The position numbers and the translations under genes are program-made. A stretch of DNA of 23,937 bases from CAYOBW01 sp964402115 (GTDB taxonomy: Bacteria; Verrucomicrobiota; Kiritimatiellia; UBA8416; CAYOBW01): positions 1 to 23,937 of the forward strand of contig CAYOBW010000101.1 in assembly GCA_964402115.1 (NCBI GenBank), given 5' to 3'. Below are positions 5,970 through 14,634 of this stretch, in pieces (position 1 is the first letter of the stretch; every line of letters starts with the position of its first letter). The notes beneath the pieces are model-generated. The model was not told the origin of the DNA and did no database searches. It saw only the letters and a program-made list of their open reading frames with translations.

Positions 5970-8552
5970 ATGGACAAGCATGCCTTCTGGAAATGGCTGA
6001 TTCTCATCTGTCTGGTTTCGACATCGGTGGCGTTGATCTACCCGCCTCTTGACCGGCGCGATGCGCAGGGCAACCTGAAGAGCGCCGGCAAGATCCGCTT
6101 CGGGCTCGATCTGCGCGGCGGCACGAGCTTCACGGTCAAGATCGACGAGTCGAAAGTGGCCGAGGAACTGCGCAGTCGCTTCCCCGAGCTGAAACCCGAG
6201 GAGATCGACGCCCGCGCCAAGGAGGTCTTGCGCGACGCCCAGACCCGCGCCGTCGAGGTTCTGCGGAACCGGATCGACAACCTGGGTATTGCCGAGCCGT
6301 CCATCTACCCCGGCAAGAACAACCGCATCATCATCCAGCTGCCGGGCGTGGACGAGAAGAAGCGTGCGGAAGCCGAGCAGAGCATCCGCAGCGCCGCCTA
6401 TCTCGAGTTCCGCATGGTGCACGAGAATAACGACAAACTGATTGAACGCCTGTTCAGCCAGAGCAAGGCGCCCGAGGGCTACACCCCGAGCACGCTGGGC
6501 AACGGCCGCGTATACGTGCGCACGTCCGCCCCGCTGCCCTCCGGCGCGGAATTCGATGCTTACCGCGACCGGCTGGGCCGGTTCCAGGTGCCTTCGACCC
6601 GGTACGAGTTCATGCTGGAGAAGGACGAGATCGACGGCCTGGCCGTCTACCGCCCGCTGTTCGTCGAACGTGCCGCCAAGCTGACCGGCAGCTACGTGAA
6701 GAACGCGATGGTGGACTTCGGGCAGATGGGCGAGTCCGTCGTGCGGCTCCAGTTCGACGGTCGCGGCGCCAAGAAGTTCGCCGAAGTCACCACGGACTAC
6801 GCCCCGGGCGGCCGCCGCAATCCCAACCCGCAGGAGTTTCAGCAGTTGGCCATCGTGCTCGACGGCACCGTCTACTCGGCGCCGGTCATCAAGGAAGCCA
6901 TCCTCGGCGGCAGCGCGGAGATCTCCGGCAGCTTCACGCCGGCACAGTCCGGCTTGCTCGCCAATATCCTCAAGGCCGGCGCCCTGCCCGCCCCCGTCAA
7001 GATCGAAGAGGTGCGGTCGGTGGATCCGAGCCTTGGCAAGGACGCCATCGCCAGCGGCGTCAAGGCGGTCGTCTACGGCAGCGTCGGCGTCTTCCTGTTC
7101 ATGCTTGTCTACTACCTGTTCTGCGGCGGCGTGGCCAACATCGCCTTGCTGCTGAACGTCATCCTGCTGCCGCTCGGCATGATCGTGACCGCCGGCTTCA
7201 TGGGCATCTTCGTTTCGGACGGCGTCTCGGCCGGGGGGGTGGTCAAGCTGCCCGTGTTGACCCTGCCGGGTATCGCCGGCATCGTGCTGACCATCGGTAT
7301 GGCCGTGGATGCGAACGTGCTGATCTTCGAGCGCATCCGCGAGGAACTGCGCACCGGCAAGGGCGTGTGGGCGTCCATCACCGCCGGCTACGACCGTGCC
7401 TTCCTGGCGATTCTCGATTCGAACCTGACCACGATCCTGACCGGTGTGATCCTCTTCATCTTCGGCACGGGTCCGATTCGCGGTTATGCCGTCACCCTGA
7501 ACGCCGGCCTGATCATCAGCATGTACACGGCGCTGACCTGCACGCGCATGATCTTCGCCGCCGCCGCGCCGCGGATGACCACCAAATCGCTGAAGATGCT
7601 CCAGGTCATCCAAGTGCCCAAGATAGACTACATCAAGTATCGCAAGGTCGCGATCGCCGTGTCCCTGGTCGTCATCGGCCTCTCCTGGGCCATCATGGTG
7701 GTGCGCGGGATGCAGGCGCCGGGCAAGGTCTTCGGCGTGGACTTCACGGGGGGCGCGTCCGTGACCTTCGCCTTCGAGCCGACGCAGAAGCTGGACGTCG
7801 AAGCCGTGCGCGGCGCGCTGTCGGCGGCCGGCGTGAAGGACGCCAGCATCCAGTACCAGAGCGAGCTGGAAACCGGTAAGGAGTGGCTCCAGGTGCGGGC
7901 GGGCAGCGAGGGGATCGGCGCGGAGAAGACCAAGCCCGTGGACGTCATCCGTTCCGTGCTGCCGCAGCAGTTTGCCGCGGCGAAACTGAGTGTGGTCTCC
8001 ACCGACGAGGTGGGTCCCCAGGTGGGCGGCGAGCTGATTCGCAGCGCGCTCTGGGCCATGACGCTCTCCCTGCTCGGCATCATCTTGTACCTGGCCTGGC
8101 GGTTCGAGTTCGGCTTCGCCCTCGGCGCCATCGTGGCGCTGCTGCACGATGTGCTGGTGACCGTCGGCGTCTTCTCCCTGTGCGGGAAGCAGCTGAGCCT
8201 GACCGTCGTGGCGGCGCTGCTGACGATCATCGGTTTCTCGGTCAACGACACGATCGTCATCTTCGACCGGATTCGCGAGAACTTGCGCTTGAATCGCAAC
8301 GCGACGTTCTGGGAACTGTGCAACCTCAGCGTCAACCAGACCATGAGCCGGACGATTCTGACATCCTTCACCGTCATGATCACGGTCGCGATGCTGCTTG
8401 TGTTCGGCGGCGGCGCCATCAATGACTTCGCCCTCACGCTCTTCATCGGCATCATCACCGGCACCTACTCGACGGTGTTCATTGCGACGCCGGTTGTCAT
8501 ATGGTGGCACAAGGGCAAGCGGCCCGAGTTCGCCCCCATGAAGGTCGATTGA
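5970..8552 (+). CDS. secDF: Protein translocase SecD and SecF fused in one chain
   Basis: SecDF uses the proton motive force to pull exported proteins out of the SecYEG channel. The 860 residues contain both halves. The SecD half has an N-terminal span (about 8-28), FGLDLRGGTSF near 44, a large periplasmic domain and five further spans with VDANVLIFERIREEL (Asp447). The SecF half begins about 556, with FGVDFTGGASV near 590, then spans carrying VNDTIVIFDRIREN (Asp760) and the NQTMSRTILTS motif. The two aspartates match proton-path residues of separate SecD and SecF. Fusion occurs in several phyla, including Bacillus and PVC bacteria. The SecD periplasmic domain carries the QFVPS-like insert (about 150-230). 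A bulged hairpin follows the stop. Confidence 0.96.
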   Translation: MDKHAFWKWLILICLVSTSVALIYPPLDRRDAQGNLKSAGKIRFGLDLRGGTSFTVKIDESKVAEELRSRFPELKPEEIDARAKEVLRDAQTRAVEVLRNRIDNLGIAEPSIYPGKNNRIIIQLPGVDEKKRAEAEQSIRSAAYLEFRMVHENNDKLIERLFSQSKAPEGYTPSTLGNGRVYVRTSAPLPSGAEFDAYRDRLGRFQVPSTRYEFMLEKDEIDGLAVYRPLFVERAAKLTGSYVKNAMVDFGQMGESVVRLQFDGRGAKKFAEVTTDYAPGGRRNPNPQEFQQLAIVLDGTVYSAPVIKEAILGGSAEISGSFTPAQSGLLANILKAGALPAPVKIEEVRSVDPSLGKDAIASGVKAVVYGSVGVFLFMLVYYLFCGGVANIALLLNVILLPLGMIVTAGFMGIFVSDGVSAGGVVKLPVLTLPGIAGIVLTIGMAVDANVLIFERIREELRTGKGVWASITAGYDRAFLAILDSNLTTILTGVILFIFGTGPIRGYAVTLNAGLIISMYTALTCTRMIFAAAAPRMTTKSLKMLQVIQVPKIDYIKYRKVAIAVSLVVIGLSWAIMVVRGMQAPGKVFGVDFTGGASVTFAFEPTQKLDVEAVRGALSAAGVKDASIQYQSELETGKEWLQVRAGSEGIGAEKTKPVDVIRSVLPQQFAAAKLSVVSTDEVGPQVGGELIRSALWAMTLSLLGIILYLAWRFEFGFALGAIVALLHDVLVTVGVFSLCGKQLSLTVVAALLTIIGFSVNDTIVIFDRIRENLRLNRNATFWELCNLSVNQTMSRTILTSFTVMITVAMLLVFGGGAINDFALTLFIGIITGTYSTVFIATPVVIWWHKGKRPEFAPMKVD

Positions 8553-8574
8553 ACACGGTTCGACGTACGACAAT

Positions 8575-8607
8575 CCCACCCCTGCGGCACGGCGTCCGCG
8601 GGGTGGG
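8575..8607 (+). terminator. Bulged hairpin after secDF, probable terminator
   Basis: Bases 8575-8587 pair with 8596-8607, a 12-bp GC-rich stem (CCCACCCC...GCGG with CCGC...GGGGTGGG) with one bulged T at 8583 and an 8-base loop. It lies 22 bases after the secDF stop and 33 bases before recJ. There is no T tract, so termination efficiency is uncertain. Confidence 0.5.
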
Positions 8608-8640
8608 GCGGGTTGCGGACCGGTATCGCGCGGGGTGCTG

Positions 8641-10371
8641 ATGTCGGTCACCGGCAAACGCTGGGTGGATGTCGCAGCGGACGCGGGCTGCGCCGAGGCT
8701 TTGGCTCGCGCGCTGGGGGTGCCGCTGTCCGTGGCCACCGTGCTGGTGGGCCGCGGCGTGGATGTCACTGAAGCGGCCCAGCGTTTCCTGGCCCCCCGCC
8801 TGTCGGACCTTTCCGACCCTTTCACGCTGCCCCACATGCCTGCCGCCGTCGAGCGGCTCTGGTCCGCGCTGACCGCCCGTGCGCGCATCACCATCTTCGG
8901 CGACTACGACGTGGATGGCGTGACCGGCACCGCCCTGCTGTCCATTGTCCTGCGTGGACTGGGTGGCGAGGTCGCGACGTTCCTGCCGCAGCGGGACGTG
9001 GACGGCTACGGCCTGTCCCTGGAATCGCTGGCGAAGTGCATCGCCCGGACGCAGCCGGCGCTCATCGTGACGGTGGACTGCGGAACCAACTCCGCCGCCG
9101 CCGTGGAGCAGGCGCGCGCACAAGGCATCGCCATGGTCATTACCGACCACCATGACGTGGCCGGGCCGTTGACCGACGCCGCGCCGGTTGTGAATCCGCA
9201 GCTTGGCGCCGCGCCGGCGGTGCGCCACCTGGCCGGAGTGGGTGTGGTCTTCAAGTTGTGCCACGCCCTGCTTAAGCGCGCGCGCGCGTCCGGCCATCCG
9301 GCAGGGACCGCGATCGACTTGCGGGAGCGACTGGATCTGGTTGCGCTCGGCACGGTCGCTGACGTCGTGCCGCTGGTGGGCGAGAACCGCATCCTGACCC
9401 GGCACGGCCTGGACGCCATCAACCGCACGCAACTGCCGGGTCTGCGGGCGCTCAAGGATGTGGCGCGCGTGCCGGCGGACTGCACGACCTATCACTTGGG
9501 CTTCGTACTGGGTCCCCGTCTGAATGCCGCCGGACGGCTGGGCAACGCCGGGCGGGCGCTGGAGCTCCTGCTGACCGCGGATCCGGACGAGGCGCGCGCG
9601 CTGGCCGGCGAGCTGGACCGCGAAAACGTGCGGCGCCGGGCCATCGAAGGCGAGATCCGGGCGGCGGCGGAGGAGGAAATCGACCGCACGTTCGATCCGG
9701 CGCATGTCTTCGGCCTGGTGGTGGCCGATGACGCGTGGCACGTCGGCACGGTAGGCATCGTGGCGGCCCGCCTCTGCCAGCGGTATGGGCGGCCGGCGGT
9801 CGTGATCGGCGGCTTTGACGCGGCGGGCAAGGGCCGCGGCTCCTGCCGCAGTGTCGAGGGGCTGGACCTTGTCGGGGCGCTGCAGGAGTGCGCGGCCCAC
9901 CTTGCCAGCTTCGGCGGGCACAAGCAGGCGGCCGGACTGGTGCTGGAGCGGGCGAATGTGCCGGCGTTTCGCGAGGCCTTCAACGCGGCCTGTGCCCGGC
10001 GCCTGGCCGGCTGCGACCTGCGTCCCGTCCTACGGGTGGACGCCTGGCTGTCCGGCGCGGGAGAGGCGGACGAGGCGCTGCTTGACCATCTCGAGCGGCT
10101 GCAGCCGACCGGGAGCGGAAACCCCTCCGCCGTGCTGGCCCTGCGCGGCCTGATCGTGGCGGACGACCGCCCCGTCGGCGAGGGGCATCGGAAGCTGCGG
10201 TTCGCAAGCGGGCCGCGCACGCTGGACGCCATTGCATTTGGCATGGGGGCTTGTACGCTGCCGGATGGGCCTCTGGACGTCGCCTTCCATCTGCAGCGCA
10301 ACACGTACAATGGCGTGTCCCGGCTCCAACTCAACGTGCAAGATCTTAGGGGCGCTGACGTTCCGCATTGA
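8641..10371 (+). CDS. recJ: Single-stranded-DNA-specific exonuclease RecJ
   Basis: RecJ degrades single-stranded DNA 5' to 3' in recombination and mismatch repair. The 576-residue length is almost the same as the E. coli enzyme. The DHH phosphoesterase core is intact: IFGDYDVDGVTG (85-96, Asp88/90/92), VTVDCGTN with Asp146, and the DHH signature at 169-171. It continues with DLVALGTVADVVPL and GPRLNAAGRLGNA. DHHA1 elements follow: WHVGTVGIVAARL, GSCRS and FGGHKQAAGLVLE. A C-terminal OB domain closes the protein. I prefer the ATG at 8641, preceded by CGGGG, to the in-frame GTG at 8635. Transcription may continue from secDF or start locally. Confidence 0.96.
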   Translation: MSVTGKRWVDVAADAGCAEALARALGVPLSVATVLVGRGVDVTEAAQRFLAPRLSDLSDPFTLPHMPAAVERLWSALTARARITIFGDYDVDGVTGTALLSIVLRGLGGEVATFLPQRDVDGYGLSLESLAKCIARTQPALIVTVDCGTNSAAAVEQARAQGIAMVITDHHDVAGPLTDAAPVVNPQLGAAPAVRHLAGVGVVFKLCHALLKRARASGHPAGTAIDLRERLDLVALGTVADVVPLVGENRILTRHGLDAINRTQLPGLRALKDVARVPADCTTYHLGFVLGPRLNAAGRLGNAGRALELLLTADPDEARALAGELDRENVRRRAIEGEIRAAAEEEIDRTFDPAHVFGLVVADDAWHVGTVGIVAARLCQRYGRPAVVIGGFDAAGKGRGSCRSVEGLDLVGALQECAAHLASFGGHKQAAGLVLERANVPAFREAFNAACARRLAGCDLRPVLRVDAWLSGAGEADEALLDHLERLQPTGSGNPSAVLALRGLIVADDRPVGEGHRKLRFASGPRTLDAIAFGMGACTLPDGPLDVAFHLQRNTYNGVSRLQLNVQDLRGADVPH

Positions 10372-10464
10372 CGACAGGTGTCCCGTTCTGCCATGCTCCT
10401 CGCGCCAGTAGGGGATGGCGGGTAAGGTCGCAGCCGGAAAACGAGATATTGATTGCCTTTGTGC

Positions 10465-10493
10465 TTGCCAGGCCGTGAGTCATGTGGCTAAAT
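10465..10493 (+). promoter_or_regulatory. Possible promoter of rpmB
   Basis: TTGCCA (10465-10470) and CTAAAT (10488-10493) are separated by 17 bases in the 146-base gap between recJ and rpmB. The -35 is a fair match to the housekeeping consensus and the -10 is poor. The transcript would start about 20 bases before the rpmB ribosome binding site. Only the position and spacing support this call. Confidence 0.3.
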
Positions 10494-10517
10494 AGCCCGC
10501 TTTTCGAGGAGTGAGAT

Positions 10518-10745
10518 ATGAGCAGAGTATGCGAGATTTGCGGCAAGGGCGTTTTGAGCGGCAATTCGATCGTCCGGCATGGCCTGCAGAAGAAGAAGGG
10601 CGGCATTGGCCTGCACACGACCGGCGTGACACGCCGCGTGTTCCGTCCCAACCTTCAGCGGGTACGTGTCTCGGAAAACGGCGGCGTGCGGCGGCGCAAG
10701 GTATGCGCAGCCTGCATCCGGCACGGCAAAGTCGTCAAGGCTTGA
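10518..10745 (+). CDS. rpmB: Large ribosomal subunit protein bL28, zinc-binding form
   Basis: The 75-residue basic protein is bL28 of the 50S subunit. It starts MSRVCEICGKGVLSGN and has the family's RRVFRPNLQRVRV core. Two CxxC pairs, Cys5/Cys8 and Cys63/Cys66, make this the zinc-binding paralogue. Bacteria that also hold a cysteine-free copy switch between them under zinc shortage; whether a second copy exists here cannot be seen. AGGAG six bases before the ATG gives a strong ribosome binding site. The following gene starts 36 bases downstream and is probably co-transcribed. Confidence 0.95.
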   Translation: MSRVCEICGKGVLSGNSIVRHGLQKKKGGIGLHTTGVTRRVFRPNLQRVRVSENGGVRRRKVCAACIRHGKVVKA

Positions 10746-10781
10746 TCGTTCCTATAGGCAGCAGTCTGCCGGGGAGGTCAT

Positions 10782-11234
10782 ATGGCGGACAGCGAGCAAA
10801 GCGCGACCGAAGTTCGGGATACGGACATCGTCTTCGATTGTCCGTTCTGCGGTAAGAGCCTGTGCATCGACTACCGCGGGGCCGGATTGACTATTCCCTG
10901 TACGGATTGCGGGAAACTGGTCGAAGTGCCGATTCCAGACGGCATGGAACTCGAAGATCTCGACCGCAATGCCGAGGAACAGGAAGTCAACATCCTGCAC
11001 CTCCGGCGGCAGCTGAGCGCGGCCGAAGCCCGTTTGGTTTCCCTGCAGCAGGAGGTCGAGCGCCTCAGCAGTCACGGGGCCGCCTTGGAGGAGTTCCGCA
11101 CCGGCGGACTTTACCGTGTCAGCCAGATTGCCGAGAAGATGCAGGTGCTGGAGCAGGCGCTGAAGACGGCCGTGGAGGCCCAGTCCGACGTCGTGCGTCT
11201 GGCGCGCGAAGTGCTGCAGGCGCCGCAGGGCTGA
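10782..11234 (+). CDS. Zinc-ribbon and coiled-coil protein of unknown function
   Basis: The 150-residue soluble protein has two visible parts. Residues 18-50 form a zinc ribbon: CPFCGKSL (Cys20, Cys23) and PCTDCGKLVEVP (Cys40, Cys43), a type seen in many small MJ0042- or YqaJ-like finger domains. Residues 60-148 are acidic then heptad-patterned and likely a coiled coil (for example LHLRRQLSAAEARLVSLQQE). There is no signal peptide or membrane span. GGGGAGG lies just upstream of the ATG. It follows rpmB directly and precedes a terminator, so it seems to share the L28 message. A nucleic-acid or ribosome-linked role is a guess from the neighbour and the finger; I cannot name a family. Confidence 0.75.
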   Translation: MADSEQSATEVRDTDIVFDCPFCGKSLCIDYRGAGLTIPCTDCGKLVEVPIPDGMELEDLDRNAEEQEVNILHLRRQLSAAEARLVSLQQEVERLSSHGAALEEFRTGGLYRVSQIAEKMQVLEQALKTAVEAQSDVVRLAREVLQAPQG

Positions 11235-11265
11235 TGCGCCGCAAGCAGGGATGGCCTGCACACGG

Positions 11266-11290
11266 AGCCGATCCCGCTGGGGTCGGCTTT
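11266..11290 (+). terminator. Intrinsic-type terminator between convergent genes
   Basis: AGCCGATCCC (11266-11275) pairs with GGGGTCGGCT (11279-11288) across a GCT loop: 10 bp with one G-T wobble, followed by TTT. It sits 32 bases after the stop of the zinc-ribbon/coiled-coil gene and ends five bases before the convergent gene's stop. It probably ends the recJ/rpmB transcript and may also limit read-through from the other strand. Confidence 0.65.
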
Positions 11291-11295
11291 CCAGT

Positions 11296-11487
11296 TTAGG
11301 ACAGGAGCGCCAGTCCGACCAGCCCCAGCACGATGGCACAGAGCGCCCCGACCCACAACCACCGCGCCGCCGTCGCCCCCCGGGCGTCCGCGTCGCAGTA
11401 GGGACACACCGGCGCCGTGCCGATGTAGCGCCGACAGGCCGGGCAATGCAGCGAGGATCGCGGCGTTCCCCTGATCTCGCTTGGCAT
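11296..11487 (-). CDS. Small zinc-ribbon membrane protein
   Basis: The 63-residue product joins a zinc knuckle to one membrane span. HCPACRRYIGTAPVCPYCDA places Cys15, Cys18, Cys28 and Cys31 in two CxxC pairs. Residues 43-62 (WLWVGALCAIVLGLVGLALL) form a single hydrophobic helix at the very C terminus. I take the ATG at 11487, which has GGGGGTGG six bases upstream, rather than the in-frame TTG at 11493. It begins 15 bases after the second CNNM gene and is likely the last gene of that operon. The orientation is probably zinc finger in the cytoplasm. Function unknown. Confidence 0.7.
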   Translation of the reverse strand: MPSEIRGTPRSSLHCPACRRYIGTAPVCPYCDADARGATAARWLWVGALCAIVLGLVGLALLS

Positions 11488-11502
11488 AGGCAACCACCCC
11501 CG

Positions 11503-12486
11503 TTACTGCAGCTTGCCGACGATCGCCTGGATAATGTTCTCCGTTGTGATCAGGCCGGTGACCTCGCCCTGCGCGTTCGTGACCAGGCACATCGGCTGCC
11601 GCATGCGCCGCTGCAGGGGGAAGATTTCGTCCACAGGCATGTCCTCCTTGATGAACAGGGGCGGGCGGCTGAACTCCATCAGGCTGCCGGCGGTGGCGGC
11701 CTTGCCGGAGGAGAGGATGTGGAATAGATTGATGACGCCGACGAAGTGGTTGCGCTCCCGGTCGAAGACCGGCAACCGCGTGAACCCGCGCGTGCGCAGC
11801 GTGGCGAAGGCCTCTGGAATCGGGGTGTCCGTGCTGGCGTACGCCATCTCGCTGCGCGGCACCATCAGGTCGCGCGCCTTGCGGCCGGCCAGTTCGATCA
11901 CGCGGTAGATCATCAGGCGTTCGCGGGCGGAGAGAATGCCGCTCTGTTCGCCCTCGCCCGCAAGCAGCTTGAGGTCCTCGCGCGTCACGAAAGGGGTGGG
12001 CTTCATCAGCGTCTTGGATGGACCGCGCAGCAGCAGTCGTGTGATGCCGATGACCGCGCTCGCAAAGGGTTTGAGCAGAAACTCCGACACCTGCAGCAAC
12101 CCGACGAACCGCAGGCTGCGTTCGAGCGGCCGGCTCTGGAACCAGGCCTTGGGCAGGTACTCGGCGAAAACGATCGCGACCAGCGAAACGCCGCCCGTGG
12201 TCAGGGCCTGTCCGAAAGGACCGAACAAGGCTGCCGCGAGCGAAGCGGAGGAGACGGAGAGCACGATCAGGCTCAGGTTCGTGCCGACCAGGGTCGTGCC
12301 CAGCAGCCGGTCGGACTGGTCCAGGTAGGCCTCCAGTTTGCGGGCCTGCGGATTGCCCTGCTTGACGAAGTGGCGCAGTCGCATGCGGTGGATCGAGATC
12401 ACGCCGGTTTCGATGCCCGAGAAGAAGCCGGCCAGCGCCAGGCAGGCCAGCAGCAGGCCGAGGTGTGCCAGTAGGGTGAGGATCAC
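11503..12486 (-). CDS. CNNM/CBS-domain membrane protein, second of a tandem pair
   Basis: The 327-residue protein has a CNNM (DUF21) transmembrane domain (1 to about 180, with FFSGIETGVISIHRMRL and the FAEYLPKAW motif) and a CBS pair (about 195-320: DLMVPRSEMA, RLPVFDRERNHFVGVINLF, CLVTNAQGEVTGLITTENII). It lacks the C-terminal CorC_HlyC domain of its partner. CNNM proteins are linked to magnesium and cobalt export or homeostasis; the substrate here is not shown. I place the start at GTG 12486, which overlaps the upstream stop by four bases (GTGA) and has GGGAGG seven bases before it. The longer open frame adds 52 residues of Arg/Ala-rich shadow sequence. Confidence 0.85.
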   Translation of the reverse strand: MILTLLAHLGLLLACLALAGFFSGIETGVISIHRMRLRHFVKQGNPQARKLEAYLDQSDRLLGTTLVGTNLSLIVLSVSSASLAAALFGPFGQALTTGGVSLVAIVFAEYLPKAWFQSRPLERSLRFVGLLQVSEFLLKPFASAVIGITRLLLRGPSKTLMKPTPFVTREDLKLLAGEGEQSGILSARERLMIYRVIELAGRKARDLMVPRSEMAYASTDTPIPEAFATLRTRGFTRLPVFDRERNHFVGVINLFHILSSGKAATAGSLMEFSRPPLFIKEDMPVDEIFPLQRRMRQPMCLVTNAQGEVTGLITTENIIQAIVGKLQ

Positions 12487-13742
12487 GGAATTTCCTCCCG
12501 TTTCGTCTCGTCCGGCACCAGTTTCTCGAGCAGCACCTGCGTGATGCGTCGCCGGCGCACGCGCTGCACCGTGACCCGGCAGCTCTGCGCCGTGACGACG
12601 TCGCCGGGTTTGGGAATGCGTCCGGAATGGGCGGCTACCCACCCCGCAATCCGGTCAGCGCCTTCCGCCTCGAGCTGCAGGGTCAGTTCATAGTTGATGT
12701 CCTGGAGACTGGTCGAGCCCTCCAGGAGCCAGCGGTTCTGGCCGACCGGCTGGATCTCGGCTTGCTCGTCCTGGTACTCGTTACGCACCGTGGCCACGAT
12801 CGCCTCCAGGATGTCGCCGCGCGACAGCAGGCCGGCGGTGCCGCCGTATTCGTCCACGACGAAGGCCACGCGGCGGTTCTCCTTCTGGAAGGTCGCGAGC
12901 AGGCTGTCCAGCGCGGCCGACTCGGGCACGAAGAACGGCTCCGTGATGGCGCCGGCCAGGGAGAGCTCGTCGGCCAGCAAAAAACGCGCTACGTCCAGCA
13001 GTCCCTCGACGTTGTCCAGCGAACCGCGGTACACGGGCAGGTAATGGAAGTGCGTGCCGCGGGCCAACTGGAGTTGCCGCTCCAGCGGGTCATCGAGATC
13101 GATGCCGATCAGGTCCACGCGCGGGGTCATGACGTCGCTGGCCTTGGTTTCCTCCAGCCGCATGATCCCGTCCACCATCGAGCGTTCCTCCTCGTCGAGC
13201 ACGCCCTCCTCCTGGCCCACCTCCACGACGGTCTTGAACTCGTCCGCGGTCAGCGTCTTCGACCCGGCGCGCAAGTGCTTGCTGAAACCGCGCGACACGG
13301 CTTCAAGGCCGGCGCGCAAGGGCGTCATGACCGTGTTGAGCACGATGAGCAGCGACGCGCAGTGTGGAGCGATGCGTTCGCCGTGCTGCATGGCGTAGCG
13401 CTTAGGTGTCACTTCGCCAACCAGCAGCAGGAGCAGTGTCATGGTCGGAATGGCGATCGCTTCGCCGTGCCCCGGGGCGTAGTGCTCGGCGATTCGGAAA
13501 CCGATCGCCGAGGCGGTCATATTGACGAGGGTGTTGCCGATCAGCAGCGTGGAGAGTACGCGCGTGGGCTTGTCGAGGACCGCCTGCAGGCGCGCGCCGG
13601 CCAGGGGGAGGCGCGTGCGGATCCGGTGGACTTGCAGGGAATTGAGCGAGAAGAGCGCCGTTTCGCTGGCGGAGAAGAACGCCGAGCAGGCGAACAGCGC
13701 GACCAATACGACGCCCTCGATCCCTATCAGCCACTCCGCCAT
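12483..13742 (-). CDS. CNNM/CBS/CorC-HlyC membrane protein, first of a tandem pair
   Basis: The 419-residue protein has the full architecture. A CNNM domain with several spans comes first (1 to about 185: FFSASETALFSLN, TLLIGNTLVNM, VGEVTPKRYAMQHGE). A CBS pair follows (about 200-330: DVMTPRVDLIGID, HYLPVYRGSLDNVEGLL, VAFVVDEYGGTAGLLSRGDI), then a CorC_HlyC domain (about 335-410) with RIAGWVAAHSGRIPKPGD. Relatives are called haemolysin or magnesium/cobalt efflux proteins; metal-ion homeostasis is the better-supported role. The ATG at 13742 has GGGGGAG nine bases upstream, and the membrane domain starts directly after it. The 47 extra residues of the longer frame are Arg/Pro-rich and not credible. 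It is translationally coupled to the next CNNM gene. Confidence 0.88.
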   Translation of the reverse strand: MAEWLIGIEGVVLVALFACSAFFSASETALFSLNSLQVHRIRTRLPLAGARLQAVLDKPTRVLSTLLIGNTLVNMTASAIGFRIAEHYAPGHGEAIAIPTMTLLLLLVGEVTPKRYAMQHGERIAPHCASLLIVLNTVMTPLRAGLEAVSRGFSKHLRAGSKTLTADEFKTVVEVGQEEGVLDEEERSMVDGIMRLEETKASDVMTPRVDLIGIDLDDPLERQLQLARGTHFHYLPVYRGSLDNVEGLLDVARFLLADELSLAGAITEPFFVPESAALDSLLATFQKENRRVAFVVDEYGGTAGLLSRGDILEAIVATVRNEYQDEQAEIQPVGQNRWLLEGSTSLQDINYELTLQLEAEGADRIAGWVAAHSGRIPKPGDVVTAQSCRVTVQRVRRRRITQVLLEKLVPDETKREEIP

Positions 13743-13797
13743 GCGCTTGCACTCCCCCGCAACCGCGCCTGCGGTTGCGCTGCCGTCGGACGGCGCC

Positions 13798-14622
13798 CTA
13801 CGGCTGGCCGGTGGTCGGCCAGGGCGCGGCCGCCGGCAGCGTCTCGACCGCCGGGGCCGGCCCCTGGGGCGCCGGCTTCCCATCCGGCCCGGCGGGTTCC
13901 AGATCCTGGATATGCAGCTCCGTGCGACGAGCGTCCGAGGAACCCTCGATCACGAGGTCCTTGATCATCCAGCGGTCGTTGATCTTCTTGAAGCTCTTGA
14001 CCCAGAGTCGTCGCTGCACGGCGCCGGCCGGGGTGTAGCCCTCCGCCTGCAGCAGCATGCACGCCTCCTGATCGATCCACAGCCGCACCCGTGCACAGGC
14101 GTTGCGCTCGCCTGCGGGCGCGGGCACGTCCACCATATAGCACGGGCGCTCCTTGACCGTGTCGGCGCCCGCCAGTTTACCGCCGCGCCACCAGAGGAAC
14201 GCCAGTGTCAGATCGTTCCAGCTCAGGTCGGTGCCTCGCAGCGGCGCGGACAGGTCTGGCGGGGGCGCTGGCTGCAGCGGTTGCCCCGCCGCGTAGGCGT
14301 AGCGCGGCGGCTGGCCGACTGCCCGCGTAATCGTCAGTTGCTCCAGCTCGCCGCCTAAGGCGTCGCGGACCGTGTAGCGGGCCAACGCGGGCGTGGCATC
14401 CCAGTGCAGGTACATGTCGAACGCATAGCGTTGTTCGACCATGCCCTTGCGCCGCTTGAGCACCAGCTCCCCGGCGATGAACAGCGGCTCGCGGGGCAGG
14501 CGCTGGACGACGCCATCCAGCAGCGCTTGCGCTGTGGGCTGCGCCGTGTCAGGGTCCGTTGCCGCCTGAGCAAAAAACGCCACCAGTAGCAACCCGCCGC
14601 AAACCAGCCCTAACAACCGCAC
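13798..14622 (-). CDS. LolA-like outer-membrane lipoprotein-sorting family protein
   Basis: The 274-residue protein begins with a signal peptide (RLLGLVCGGLLLVAFFAQAA). Its body resembles the LolA-like periplasmic fold: LPREPLFIAGELVLKRR, YAFDMYLHWD, SWNDLTLAFLWW, then PCYMVDVPAP, ARVRLWIDQEACMLLQAEGY and RLWVKSFKKINDRWMIKDLVI. This pattern matches the uncharacterised family annotated as outer membrane lipoprotein-sorting proteins in Bacteroidetes and PVC bacteria, which is distinct from true LolA. The C terminus is Pro/Ala-rich. The start is GTG with GAGGAG six bases upstream. It lies 12 bases after the PUR gene and 55 before the first CNNM gene, consistent with one operon. Lipoprotein trafficking is inferred from fold only. 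Confidence 0.72.
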   Translation of the reverse strand: MRLLGLVCGGLLLVAFFAQAATDPDTAQPTAQALLDGVVQRLPREPLFIAGELVLKRRKGMVEQRYAFDMYLHWDATPALARYTVRDALGGELEQLTITRAVGQPPRYAYAAGQPLQPAPPPDLSAPLRGTDLSWNDLTLAFLWWRGGKLAGADTVKERPCYMVDVPAPAGERNACARVRLWIDQEACMLLQAEGYTPAGAVQRRLWVKSFKKINDRWMIKDLVIEGSSDARRTELHIQDLEPAGPDGKPAPQGPAPAVETLPAAAPWPTTGQP

Positions 14623-14634
14623 GCGTGGCTCCTC

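Noticed and set aside
5790..8894. Open frame of 1034 codons on the - strand
   Set aside because: It lies antisense to secDF and recJ, which have full family motifs. Its translation is Asp/Glu/His/Arg-rich without motifs, typical of a reverse shadow in GC-rich genes.
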